NCBI GenBank assembly: GCA_017544665.1
Contig: JAFYDS010000147.1
Coordinates: 1-36,473 of the forward strand
DNA: 36,473 nt
Source of the DNA: Clostridia bacterium
GTDB lineage: Bacteria; Bacillota; Clostridia; Oscillospirales; Acutalibacteraceae
Reading direction: 5' to 3'
Shown here: positions 24,112-31,130 of the stretch, piece by piece
How positions within the stretch are numbered: the stretch's first letter is position 1
How the letters are laid out: every line of letters begins with the position of its first letter
Program-made: the position numbers and the translations under genes
The notes under the pieces: model-generated
What the model was told of the DNA's origin: nothing
The model's database searches: none
Seen by the model: the letters and a program-made list of their open reading frames with translations, nothing else

Positions 24112-24768
24112 TCAGGACTGCGCGATCGACGTAAACCGCCACGACTTGATCGTGTCGCGGACAATCCCCGCCCCGCAGTACGGGCAGGCGGCGTCTCTCG
24201 TCGAAGTGTAGGTGCCGCCGCAGCACGGGCAGATCAGCGCCTTCTTTTCGCCGTATTCGTCGCGCAGGCTGATGGTGTATTCCACGGCGTATCTCTCCTC
24301 GACGGCCTTTCCGTCCAGAAGATAGCCGACGCTCGCCTGATAGGTGATGGTCGCGCATTCCTTTGTTTTCACATAGCCGGACATCGCCACCTTGTGGACG
24401 GCTTCGTTGTTGACCGTGTGACCGGGCGTTTTGTCGATCATCGCGATCAGCCCCTCTGACACGATGCTCTTCGCGAACCCCAGCTTGCCCTCATAGCGGA
24501 TCGCGAGGTATTCGCAGACCAGCGTCTTGACCGCGGCGATCGCGTCGTTGTTGTGGAAATCCGGGAAGTCGCGCACGACCTGCGGCAGATAGATCGACGT
24601 CGCGCCGAAGACGGTCTTCGGCTCCGGTGTGTCCGGCACGTCTTTGACAAGACGCAGCACGCGCAGCGCTTCGCGCAGAAACGACCCTGCCGTCCCGGCG
24701 AACCGGACGAGCAGTCCGATCGCGACGACGCCGATCACGCCGAGGATGATATAAAAAACGTAGTTCAT
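24112..24768 (-). CDS. Single-pass membrane protein with a TIM44-like middle and C-terminal zinc ribbon
   Basis: 218 residues. One N-terminal membrane helix (about 3-22) leads to a domain resembling TIM44-like/calcium-channel lipoprotein regions (DFPDFHNNDAI, then an AIRYEGKLG helix). The C-terminus has a zinc ribbon (CPCCG near 186, CPYCG near 199). The order of elements suggests a membrane-tethered cytoplasmic adaptor. GGAGGAAACCC precedes ATG 24768. It probably forms an operon with the small amphipathic protein downstream. The family function is unknown to me. Confidence 0.7.
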   Translation of the reverse strand: MNYVFYIILGVIGVVAIGLLVRFAGTAGSFLREALRVLRLVKDVPDTPEPKTVFGATSIYLPQVVRDFPDFHNNDAIAAVKTLVCEYLAIRYEGKLGFAKSIVSEGLIAMIDKTPGHTVNNEAVHKVAMSGYVKTKECATITYQASVGYLLDGKAVEERYAVEYTISLRDEYGEKKALICPCCGGTYTSTRDAACPYCGAGIVRDTIKSWRFTSIAQS

Positions 24769-24792
24769 GGGTTTCCTCCAAAAAGCACTTGA

Positions 24793-25593
24793 TTAAAAGT
24801 CAAGGTGTGCTTTGTGCGCCTGTTTGTGCTGCTGGCGCCGCGGGATCCGGTACTCTTTCCCGTCCTTGATCAGCCGCGCTCCGGTCTGGTGATAATGGAA
24901 CCGCACCCCGTGTTTCACGCACTGCGCATGCAGGTCCAGCACCCAGTCGTAATCGCAGGGGCGGGCGTCGGGACCCGACTCTCCGCCGACCGAAACGGAC
25001 GAGATGAGCGGCCGCCCTTCGGGATCCGCGTACTCTGTGAAATACCGCCGCAGGTCCAGCGCCGACAGCATCGGCTCGACCATGACCGCCCAATGGCGCA
25101 GCGGCAACGACAGATACACCGGCAGCCGCCGGTCGGCCTCCCGCTGGTTTTCCGTCGTCACGGCGATCGTCACGTGCGCCCAGCCTTCTCCCCAGTCGGG
25201 CGGCAGGCACGCCGCGATCCGCTCCGGCCGCTTGGTAATCAGAAAGAAGGTGCAGTCGCGGCGACTCCGCATCATGTCCCACGCCTCCTGTCTCCAGTCG
25301 TCGGCATCCTGATGAAAGAAATCGGAGGAAAAGCAGGTGTAGATGTGCGAGCCGGACGGGACTTTGTAGGCACCCTTCTCCGCGCCGGCGCGCAGCATGC
25401 GGACGGGCAGGTTGAACATCTGCGTCTTCTGTACCACGGATGCGTCCTTGCCGATTGCTTCGTCGCGGCGGAACATATAGCAGTGCTGACAGCCGGCGGA
25501 GACTTTGGTGCAGCCGTGCCAGGGGTTCCACGTGACCGTCTGCGGAGACCGCGTGTCCGCGTTCTGCTGCCCCAACAGGCTGAGCTGCTCCAT
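24793..25593 (-). CDS. DUF5131 / phage Gp37-Gp68 family radical-SAM-like protein
   Basis: 266 residues. The N-terminal WNPWHGCTKVSAGCQHCYM carries the CX6CX2C cysteines typical of this family, whose members are found in phages and bacterial chromosomes and are thought to be radical-SAM-like, without an established substrate. SVGGESGPDARPCD near 200 is another family hallmark. ATG 25593 is preferred over the GTG at 25602, because GAGG lies 8 nt before the ATG and touches the GTG. It has its own promoter and host-like composition, so it is likely a resident gene next to the AT-rich insertion. Confidence 0.85.
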   Translation of the reverse strand: MEQLSLLGQQNADTRSPQTVTWNPWHGCTKVSAGCQHCYMFRRDEAIGKDASVVQKTQMFNLPVRMLRAGAEKGAYKVPSGSHIYTCFSSDFFHQDADDWRQEAWDMMRSRRDCTFFLITKRPERIAACLPPDWGEGWAHVTIAVTTENQREADRRLPVYLSLPLRHWAVMVEPMLSALDLRRYFTEYADPEGRPLISSVSVGGESGPDARPCDYDWVLDLHAQCVKHGVRFHYHQTGARLIKDGKEYRIPRRQQHKQAHKAHLDF

Positions 25594-25630
25594 GCCGTCC
25601 ACCTCGCATCCGGATAATTCTTACGTATTG

Positions 25631-25659
25631 ATTATACACCGATTTTGAGAAAAAGACAA
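25631..25659 (-). promoter_or_regulatory. Promoter of DUF5131 gene
   Basis: Minus-strand TTGTCT (25654-25659), 17 nt, TATAAT (25631-25636), with a leader of about 30 nt. Confidence 0.75.
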
Positions 25660-25724
25660 GAAGAAAAAGCCTCCCTGGGAAAAGTACAGCGCGAAATCGC
25701 AAAGGAGGCAAATGTGCGAAGCAA

Positions 25725-25759
25725 CAGCCGAGACCTTTTCAGATCGCGGCTGCGTTTTT
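25725..25759 (+). terminator. Terminator-like hairpin at the host/insert boundary
   Basis: CAGCCG-A-GA pairs with TC-G-CGGCTG (25725-25752, one mismatch), followed by CGTTTTTG. No plus-strand gene lies directly upstream. Confidence 0.5.
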
Positions 25760-25857
25760 GCGGTAGGGCAAAGACTCATTTGATATGCGGACAACCACAG
25801 TTGACAGATGGGCTTTGCAACAAGCAGCTCTTATTATAAATAAACTGCTTAAAAAAC

Positions 25858-25877
25858 TTGTCAAAGCCACTTGACAA
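25858..25877. promoter_or_regulatory. Operator of the XRE repressor
   Basis: Perfect dyad TTGTCAA-N6-TTGACAA overlapping the -35 box of the XRE gene's promoter. A related half-site (TTGGCAA, 25879-25885) follows. This is the expected place for autorepression. Confidence 0.65.
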
Positions 25878-25899
25878 ATTGGCAACTTTTCAATAAAAT
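25871..25899 (+). promoter_or_regulatory. Promoter of the XRE repressor gene
   Basis: TTGACA (25871-25876), 17 nt, TAAAAT (25894-25899), leader about 25 nt. Confidence 0.75.
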
Positions 25900-25928
25900 A
25901 TGTGTATAGATTTAAAGGGGGACTAAAT

Positions 25929-26240
25929 ATGGGCAAGGAATTAGGACAACGGATCTTGCAAGCAGCCAGGATAAAAGGAATAACGCAAAGGGAACTAGCT
26001 GCAAGAGTCGGATTGACAGAGGCGGTAATTTCCAGATACGTTTCAGGTGAACGTGATCCTAAACCGGAAGTAATTGCGAACATCGCGACTGCGTTACACA
26101 CCACGTCTGATTATCTTCTTGGCATTGAACAAGATGAATTTGATCATCCCCGAATTTGCAGATTAATCGCGCGGAACGCTTCAACAATGACGGAAGCGGA
26201 AAAGAGAGAGTTGATCAACGCTCTTTTCGGGGAGGATTGA
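25929..26240 (+). CDS. XRE-family (Cro/C1) transcriptional repressor
   Basis: 103 residues. Helix-turn-helix at about 18-55 (TQRELAARVGLTEAVISRYV). The short C-terminal part lacks a sensor or protease domain, like immunity repressors of integrative elements that are relieved by cleavage through an ImmA-type protease. A fragment of such a protease gene follows 3 nt downstream. AAAGGGGG precedes ATG 25929; an earlier in-frame ATG (25902) is too near the promoter. AT-rich composition differs from the neighbours to the left, a sign of transfer. Confidence 0.85.
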   Translation: MGKELGQRILQAARIKGITQRELAARVGLTEAVISRYVSGERDPKPEVIANIATALHTTSDYLLGIEQDEFDHPRICRLIARNASTMTEAEKRELINALFGED

Positions 26241-26243
26241 TTT

Positions 26244-26474
26244 ATGGGAGTTTCTTTATCACATTCGCGGTATGAGGAGATAAAAAGGATTGTTGTTGAT
26301 TTATTCATCAAGTTTGATGTCAGATGCGTACTGATCAGCGGTTTTGAACTGGCGACAAAAATGGGAAGGATATCAAGCATGCCGGAGAACACGTTGCCAA
26401 CCTTAAAGCCAATCGCAATGCAAAAGACGGCGTTAAAATGTATGGCGCTTGGAAAGGGGTTCGTGTCGTTGTGA
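26244..26474 (+). pseudogene. Truncated ImmA/IrrE-family metalloprotease (N-terminal fragment)
   Basis: The first ~40 codons read as the N-terminus of ImmA/IrrE proteins (YEEIKRIVVDLFIKFDVRCV, then SGFELATKMG), normally followed by a domain with HExxH that cleaves the partner repressor. From about 26360 the similarity stops and the frame continues into unrelated DNA to a stop at 26474, with no HExxH. The rest of the gene is gone. GGAGG lies upstream of ATG 26244, so the fragment may still be translated. Confidence 0.65.
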
Positions 26475-26554
26475 TTCGTACAAAAGGCAAAATAGGAACC
26501 ATTTTCCCGGATTCAAACCAACCCTATACTAAGAAAGGCAGGAAAAAGAAATGA
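26348..26554 (+). pseudogene. Orphan C-terminal toxin-like fragment preceding an immunity gene
   Basis: A frame open from 26348 and one base back from the ImmA fragment frame encodes about 68 residues with no start of its own. Notable segments are KHAGEHVANLKANRNAKDG, AWKGVRVVVIRTKG and KIGTIFPDSNQP, then a lysine-rich tail. The His, Asn/Arg-rich helix followed by beta strands and a final basic tail resembles the tail of a secreted polymorphic (contact-dependent or WXG/RHS-type) nuclease toxin. The stop TGA overlaps the ATG of the next gene, which has the look of an immunity protein. The family is not named because I cannot confirm it. Confidence 0.55.
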
Positions 26555-26907
26555 ACATCAAAGACTTCAGAGCTGCGATTGAGCGTAGAGAATATGTTGA
26601 AAGCATCAGTTGTGGCGAATGGGCCGACGGCATTGAGGAATGTTGTAAAAAAGAAATCGAGATACTCTCCGAAGATATTCCTTCTACAATTGAGTTTTTA
26701 CAGAATGAATGCTCTGCTGATGAGTTTGTTTGGATCAGTGAAATCATAGAGGATCTAGCAGCTAAAACCCGAAGTTCGGAATTAGTTCAATGCTATAAAT
26801 CCTTGATGTCTAAATACTCGGAAGAAAGCAAGACCTTCTACATTCGAGATATTGTTGAGAGTGCAGAAGCCGAATTAAGCGGAGAATCGACCGATGAAGA
26901 AAACTGA
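26551..26907 (+). CDS. Probable immunity protein of a polymorphic toxin
   Basis: 118 residues, strongly acidic (Glu/Asp-rich, with a SGESTDEEN end), all-helical by sequence, soluble. ATG 26551 overlaps the stop of the toxin-like tail in an ATGA arrangement, the classic toxin-immunity spacing. Features shared with helical immunity proteins are the ECSADEFVWISEIIEDLA segment with an alternation of acidic residues and the EESKTFYIRDIVESAE repeat-like helix. AGGCAGG precedes it. An acidic partner for a basic nuclease tail is the expected chemistry. The identity is inference from composition and position. Confidence 0.6.
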   Translation: MNIKDFRAAIERREYVESISCGEWADGIEECCKKEIEILSEDIPSTIEFLQNECSADEFVWISEIIEDLAAKTRSSELVQCYKSLMSKYSEESKTFYIRDIVESAEAELSGESTDEEN

Positions 26908-27565
26908 ACCGCTTATAGACGAGGGGCTTCGGGTCTCTTTGGTGGAAACAGCATTCTTCGATGGCGATCTTGAAATACCCCATGTCGATGCTCCCGAAGA
27001 AATTGTTATTCCGAAAGGGATGGTTCCGTTCTCACAAAGAGAACAGGATCGGGAGCATAAGAACTTTGTGTGCTTCTATGAAAATGACGTTAATTTCCGA
27101 GAGATTCTTACAAACACGGAAGATTACGTTGACGATTTGAAACGCTTCCCCGGCATTGTAACGCCTGACTGCTCCTTGTATATCGATGCACCGCTGGTGG
27201 TACAGTTAATCGGAATTTACCTAAACCGAGCTGTTGGTTACTATCTGAAAAAACAGGGGCTGTATGTCATTCCCAATATCCGCTGGGGCGACGAAAGAAC
27301 GTATACTACTGAGATATTCAGGGAAGAAGTTGCTTTTCTGGGCGTTGACAAGCACAGTATCGTTTCCATCGGAACATACGGCCAAATCAAAAGCGCAGAA
27401 TCCAAACGTATCTTCCGAGAAGGATTGATAGCAATGCTCGACACTTTGGAGCCGAAAGTCGTTTTGGTATATGGAGCAATGCCTGTATCAATCTTTGGTG
27501 GTCTTGACGGAAGAACAAGATTCATTCAGTATCCAGATTGGATATCATCCAAAAAGAAAAAGTAG
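26894..27565 (+). CDS. DUF4417-family protein
   Basis: 223 residues, cytoplasmic. Matches the DUF4417 family, recurrent in phages and conjugative elements, by its N-terminal PFSQREQDREHKNFVCFYE region, a central TPDCSLYIDAPLVVQ (about 95-109), and a NIRWGDERTYTTEIF segment near 132. A GGAG just upstream and a 14-nt overlap with the immunity gene suggest coupled translation. The C-terminus is basic (SSKKKK). Function is not established. AT-rich, as is the rest of this island. Confidence 0.75.
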   Translation: MKKTEPLIDEGLRVSLVETAFFDGDLEIPHVDAPEEIVIPKGMVPFSQREQDREHKNFVCFYENDVNFREILTNTEDYVDDLKRFPGIVTPDCSLYIDAPLVVQLIGIYLNRAVGYYLKKQGLYVIPNIRWGDERTYTTEIFREEVAFLGVDKHSIVSIGTYGQIKSAESKRIFREGLIAMLDTLEPKVVLVYGAMPVSIFGGLDGRTRFIQYPDWISSKKKK

Positions 27566-27604
27566 CGCATTGCTATTTACACTACGTGGACATCCTTCAC
27601 GCAC

Positions 27605-27636
27605 AAAAACTCCGCCGGATTCCGACGGAGGTTTTG
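27605..27636 (+). terminator. Terminator after DUF4417 gene
   Basis: CTCCG-CGG paired with CCG-CGGAG (one mismatch) flanked by AAAAA and TTTTG. The block from about 27600 to 27645 is nearly repeated at 29318-29362. Confidence 0.7.
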
Positions 27637-27644
27637 TTTTGGTC

Positions 27645-27673
27645 TTGCGTTTTTCCCCGTTCCGGTGTATAGT
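27645..27673 (+). promoter_or_regulatory. Promoter of polysaccharide-deacetylase-like gene
   Basis: TTGCGT (27645-27650), 17 nt, TATAGT (27668-27673). Confidence 0.55.
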
Positions 27674-27731
27674 AGTCATAGAAAACGCGCATCGGCGTGT
27701 TTCGTTCCAATTCAACTGTGAGGTGTTCCCC

Positions 27732-28388
27732 ATGTTCAACGGAAAAATGAAAGCCGTCACGTTCAGCTACGACGACGGCGTCACACAGGATAAGCGCCTG
27801 ATCGCGCTGTTCAACAAGTACGGCCTGAAATGCACGTTCAATCTCAACTCCGAGTTGTTTGGTACGAAAAGATGTCTGCCCAAAGAGGAGATCAAAGAGG
27901 TCTATGCCGGTCACGAGATCGCCGTCCACACGCTGACGCACCCCACTCTGACCGGCTGCGACAAAGCGGAGATCATCCGGCAGGTGAACGAGGATCAGCG
28001 TAACCTTTCGGAGATTGCGGGCTACGAGGTCGTCGGCATGGCGTACCCGGGCGGCGGGATCAACTATAACCACGACGTCGCCGAGATCATCCGGCACAAT
28101 ACGACTATGCAGTACGCCCGCACGACGGTCTGCACCAACAAATTCGACCTGCAAAGCAATCTGCTCGAATTCCTGCCGACCGTGCATCACACCGATTTCG
28201 ACGACCTCTTCGCGCTCGGGGAGCAGTTCCTCGCGCTCGAGCCGACCGAACCCAAGCTGTTCTACATCTGGGGCCACAGCTATGAGTTTGACTACGACGA
28301 CAGCTGGGGCAGGTTCGAGGAATTCTGCAAGCTGATCGCCAACCGCGACGACATCTTCTACGGGACGAACAAGGAAGTGCTGCTGTAA
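27732..28388 (+). CDS. NodB-type polysaccharide deacetylase-family protein
   Basis: 218 residues, cytoplasmic by lack of a signal peptide. The metal-binding motifs of carbohydrate esterase 4 are present: SYDDG at about 12-16 (MT1) and HTLTHPTL near 73 (MT2, H..xxH), with AYPGGG near 102 as MT3. Such enzymes remove N- or O-acetyl groups from chitin, peptidoglycan or other glycans. The lack of export signal and the short length suggest a small-substrate deacetylase. GAGGTG precedes ATG 27732. Single-gene unit with its own promoter and terminator; GC-rich as the host. Confidence 0.88.
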   Translation: MFNGKMKAVTFSYDDGVTQDKRLIALFNKYGLKCTFNLNSELFGTKRCLPKEEIKEVYAGHEIAVHTLTHPTLTGCDKAEIIRQVNEDQRNLSEIAGYEVVGMAYPGGGINYNHDVAEIIRHNTTMQYARTTVCTNKFDLQSNLLEFLPTVHHTDFDDLFALGEQFLALEPTEPKLFYIWGHSYEFDYDDSWGRFEEFCKLIANRDDIFYGTNKEVLL

Positions 28389-28430
28389 TTTCTGTAAAAG
28401 CAACGCGCGAAAACGCGACGATTGACAAAT

Positions 28431-28463
28431 AAAAAGGACCCGCCGATCACCGCGGGTCCTTTT
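28431..28463. terminator. Bidirectional terminator between deacetylase and MerR genes
   Basis: GGACCCGC (28436-28443) and GCGGGTCC (28452-28459) with A-run before and T-run after, so it functions for both converging genes. Confidence 0.88.
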
Positions 28464-28465
28464 CT

Positions 28466-29188
28466 TCAGGTTTTGCAATAAGCTTCTATCGCGTCCCGAA
28501 TAAACACGGCCGTGCCCATGCCGTGTTTGTCGATGTTTTGCCGGAACCGTTCATCGGCGACGTACATCTGCCCCAGCCCGGCGAGGATCTGATCGGTGCA
28601 GGTGTAGCAGTGCGCGGTGATGTAGTTTTGCAGCCGCCCCACCAGCGCCTGCGCCCCGGCGGAAGCGGCGGTTTCTCCGCTTTTCTTGCACACGGCGAAC
28701 GCTGCCATGATCTGATCCATGCCCGCGGCAAGGTCGTTTTTGTCCTGCGCGGTATAATCGCCGGCCTTCGCTTCGTACTCTCTGTAAGCGTCCGTGTCGC
28801 CCCATCGAGCTTTCGCTTCGGCCCTGGTCTTTTCAAATTCGCTGTTGTCAAACGCGGGCATCACATTTTCTCCTTTCACGGCGCCGTCAATGGCGGAAAT
28901 CAGTCGTTCCAATCGGTCTTTTTTGAGGATGAGCAGGTTCTTTTGCTCTTTCAATGCTGCCGTTCTGTCATAATGCGGAGAGGACAAAATCTCTCCAATG
29001 CTCTTCAGAGGAAAGTCGAGTTCCCTGTAAAAGAGAATCTCCTGCATACGAAGCAACGCGCTTTCGTCGTAATAGCGGTAACCGGTCGCCTCGTCCACAT
29101 TGGTAGGTTTCAGCAGTCCGATTTCATCGTAGTAATGCAGGGTACGCACGCTGACACCCGTCGCGTCCGCAAACTCCTTAATCTGCAT
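28466..29188 (-). CDS. MerR-family regulator with TipAS-type drug-binding domain
   Basis: 240 residues. Residues 3-70 form the winged-helix domain (EFADATGVSVRTLHYYDEIG). A long linker helix near 80-115 leads to a C-terminal TipAS-like domain (about 130-235) of the type that binds thiopeptides and other drugs in TipA and Mta. ATG 29188 is used because the mapped promoter excludes the upstream GTG at 29224; TTG 29194 is a possible alternative with better spacing to GAGGTG. The gene is transcribed from a MerR-type promoter with an overlong spacer, so it probably activates itself on binding ligand. Confidence 0.88.
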   Translation of the reverse strand: MQIKEFADATGVSVRTLHYYDEIGLLKPTNVDEATGYRYYDESALLRMQEILFYRELDFPLKSIGEILSSPHYDRTAALKEQKNLLILKKDRLERLISAIDGAVKGENVMPAFDNSEFEKTRAEAKARWGDTDAYREYEAKAGDYTAQDKNDLAAGMDQIMAAFAVCKKSGETAASAGAQALVGRLQNYITAHCYTCTDQILAGLGQMYVADERFRQNIDKHGMGTAVFIRDAIEAYCKT

Positions 29189-29215
29189 ATTCAAGTGTAT
29201 CACCTCACAGGATTG

Positions 29216-29246
29216 AGTATACACCCTGACGTTACGTGAGAGTCAA
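29216..29246 (-). promoter_or_regulatory. MerR-type promoter with 19-bp spacer
   Basis: Minus-strand TTGACT (29241-29246), 19 nt, TATACT (29216-29221). The spacer contains a CTCACGT-A-ACGTCAG dyad with one mismatch. The overlong spacer with a dyad is the hallmark of promoters that MerR proteins untwist on activation. Confidence 0.8.
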
Positions 29247-31130
29247 TACCTTTTTGAAAAAAACTTTTTTTGATCGCACAGCACGACCTGCCGCGCATAA
29301 AACGCGAACCTCCCTCACACGCAAAAACTCCGCCGGAAAACCGGCGGAGTTCTGTTTTGGTTGGTTGCTTATTTCGCTTCGCTGATCGCAGCCTGCGACT
29401 GCGTTATGTATCGAGGGGATATGATCCCCTCCTGTGACCGAAACGGTCGTTGTTGACTTGCGTTTTCCCTTGATTTTACAGCGAAGCGGGTCGTTCGGGT
29501 CGCCGTCGAAGCGCAGGTACCAGTCGAAAGAATCGGGATGCACCACGATCTTTTCCACAAAGGCTTCGATCACACAGGCGGGCACATCCTTGTCGTCCCA
29601 ATCGGTGTATTGCTCCAGCGCATAGCGCAGAACGGTCAGCTTATCCTGATAGTTTTCCGGCTCCGGGGCTTCCTCTTCTTCCGTCTGCAAAAGCGCATTG
29701 AGCTCGCTTTGCAGCCGTTCGATCTCCTTTTGCAAAACGCCGGACTTCTTCTGATACTGTTCGCGCGACAGGTCGCCGTCGGCGCACATTTCGATCAGCC
29801 GGTCGAGCTTTTGCTCGGCCTTTTGCTTTGCCTGTTCCAGCTCGTCCCGCTTTACTTCAACGTCCTCTACCGGCTCTTCCGGGTCTGCGATATGCGCTTC
29901 CAGCATGGTGTTTGCCAGCTCCAACACCTTTTCTTTGTCGAACAGGAACTGGCGGAAGATCGCGTTCGCCATCATCTGCAGCCGCCATTCCGGTATCATC
30001 GGCGAGCGGCAGATGCCGTCCACCGGAAGGCCCCGTTTCAGTCGGCTGCTGTAGGAACCGGTCTGCATGGAGCTGTAGCACTGGTAGCCGACCTTGGAGA
30101 GCCGGTCGCTGCGATCCCATTTGCGCCTGTTGAAGCGGTGGCCGCATTCGCAGATCAGCAGTCTGCCCCAGACCGTGGTGTTCGGCCGCTTTCCCTTGGT
30201 ACGGTTCGGCCCGACGTTCAGGTTTTTCATCGCGCTTCGTTTGCTTTCCATAATGATTTGCACCCTTTCATATTCTTCTTTGGTCACAATGGTTTCGTGT
30301 TTGCCCTGCACAACGGTCTGTTCGATCTCGCCGTAGTTTTTGACGGCCTTCTGTTCCAGAAAGTCCGGCACATAATACTTGTGATAGACCAGAACGCCGC
30401 AGTAGAAGGCGTTTTTGAGTACATGGGAGATCACGGTGCAGCTCCAACGGCTCAGACCCGTGGCGGTCTTTCGACCCTGCCGTTCCAGTTCGTCCTTGAT
30501 CCACTGCAGCCCATGTCCGGCGAGGTACCAGTCATAGATCATCCGGACGGTCTTGGCCTGGTCGGGATTCACCAGGTAATCCACCTTCTTTTGGTTGGCT
30601 CCGACGATGGTCTCCACGCGGTCATAGCCGAGGAGGTTGCCGTTGCCGAAGATCACGCCGTTTTCCATTGAGGTCTGCAGACCGCTTTTGACACGGACGG
30701 AGGTCTTGCGGCTCTCGTCCTGCGCCAGCGTCGCCATGATGGTCAGCCGCAGCTCACCGTCACCGTCAAAGGTCTTGATGTTATCGTTGATGAAAAAGAC
30801 CTCCACGCCGATGGCTTTGAGCTCGCGGGTGTACTGCAGCGTGTCCACGGTGTTGCGCGCGAAACGGCTGACCTCGCGCGTGAGAATCAGGTCGAACTTG
30901 TGCTTTTTCGCGTCGCGGATCATTTGCATGAATTGCGGCCGCTTGGTTGCGGACGTGCCTGTGATGCCGCGGTCGATATAGCGCTCCACAACCTCCCATT
31001 CCTTATGATATTCCAAAAACGGGCGGTACCAGTCGAGCTGGTTTTCCAGCGCGTCCAGCTGTTCCTTATGTTCGGTACTGACGCGGGCGTAGATGGCAAC
31101 CTTTCGCTTTCTGCCGGGGTCATTCACCAT
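29232..31130 (-). CDS. Large serine recombinase (integrase) of the mobilizable element
   Basis: 632 residues. The N-terminal resolvase domain has VAIYARVST with the catalytic Ser18 and the DLILTREVSRFARN helix (about 85-98). The recombinase domain follows (~180-285), then a zinc-ribbon region (CECGHRFNRRKW near 345) and a coiled coil (about 440-510, KRDELEQAKQKAEQ). It would excise and integrate the element by Ser-linked strand exchange. After GGDHIPSIHN the last ~60 residues are encoded partly by host-type DNA, including a terminator hairpin. GGAGG is 7 nt before ATG 31130. The small gene upstream overlaps its start by 11 nt. Confidence 0.93.
   Translation of the reverse strand: MVNDPGRKRKVAIYARVSTEHKEQLDALENQLDWYRPFLEYHKEWEVVERYIDRGITGTSATKRPQFMQMIRDAKKHKFDLILTREVSRFARNTVDTLQYTRELKAIGVEVFFINDNIKTFDGDGELRLTIMATLAQDESRKTSVRVKSGLQTSMENGVIFGNGNLLGYDRVETIVGANQKKVDYLVNPDQAKTVRMIYDWYLAGHGLQWIKDELERQGRKTATGLSRWSCTVISHVLKNAFYCGVLVYHKYYVPDFLEQKAVKNYGEIEQTVVQGKHETIVTKEEYERVQIIMESKRSAMKNLNVGPNRTKGKRPNTTVWGRLLICECGHRFNRRKWDRSDRLSKVGYQCYSSMQTGSYSSRLKRGLPVDGICRSPMIPEWRLQMMANAIFRQFLFDKEKVLELANTMLEAHIADPEEPVEDVEVKRDELEQAKQKAEQKLDRLIEMCADGDLSREQYQKKSGVLQKEIERLQSELNALLQTEEEEAPEPENYQDKLTVLRYALEQYTDWDDKDVPACVIEAFVEKIVVHPDSFDWYLRFDGDPNDPLRCKIKGKRKSTTTVSVTGGDHIPSIHNAVAGCDQRSEISNQPKQNSAGFPAEFLRVREVRVLCAAGRAVRSKKVFFKKVLTLT
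29326..29351. terminator. Host-type terminator inside the recombinase C-terminal frame
   Basis: AACTCCGCCGG (29326-29336), loop AAAA, CCGGCGGAGTT (29341-29351); on the minus strand TTT follows. It lies within the 3' part of the recombinase open frame, and the surrounding 45 bases resemble 27600-27645. Confidence 0.75.
29413..29448. repeat. Two adjacent small dyads near the element's left end
   Basis: GAGGGGAT-ATG-ATCCCCTC (29413-29431) and GACCG-AAA-CGGTC (29436-29448), inside the recombinase 3' coding part and within about 50 nt of the inferred boundary. They could be integrase-binding sites. Confidence 0.45.

Larger units (their letters stand above)
25594..25928. other. Intergenic boundary region: structured segment, then AT-rich switch
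   Basis: 335 bases without a convincing gene. From 25661 to 25708 a GCCTCC/GGAGGC pair can close a long hairpin with an inner GCG-AAAT-CGC stem. A terminator-like hairpin follows (25725-25759). From about 25780 the base composition turns AT-rich, marking the edge of a mobile-element remnant. A 22-codon ATG frame at 25712 follows AAAGGAGG, but the spacing is poor and it overlaps the hairpin. A noncoding RNA is possible but no known class is recognised. Confidence 0.5.

Noticed and set aside
25661..25760. Cyclic-di-GMP-type riboswitch
   Set aside because: A CGCAAAG string recalls that class, but the other conserved segments and the three-helix layout are missing.
25645..25839. 64-codon frame in the boundary region
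   Set aside because: TTG start without a ribosome site, passes through two hairpins, no recognisable domain.
28466..29224. Longer MerR start at GTG 29224
   Set aside because: It lies upstream of the mapped -10 element, so it would not be on the transcript.
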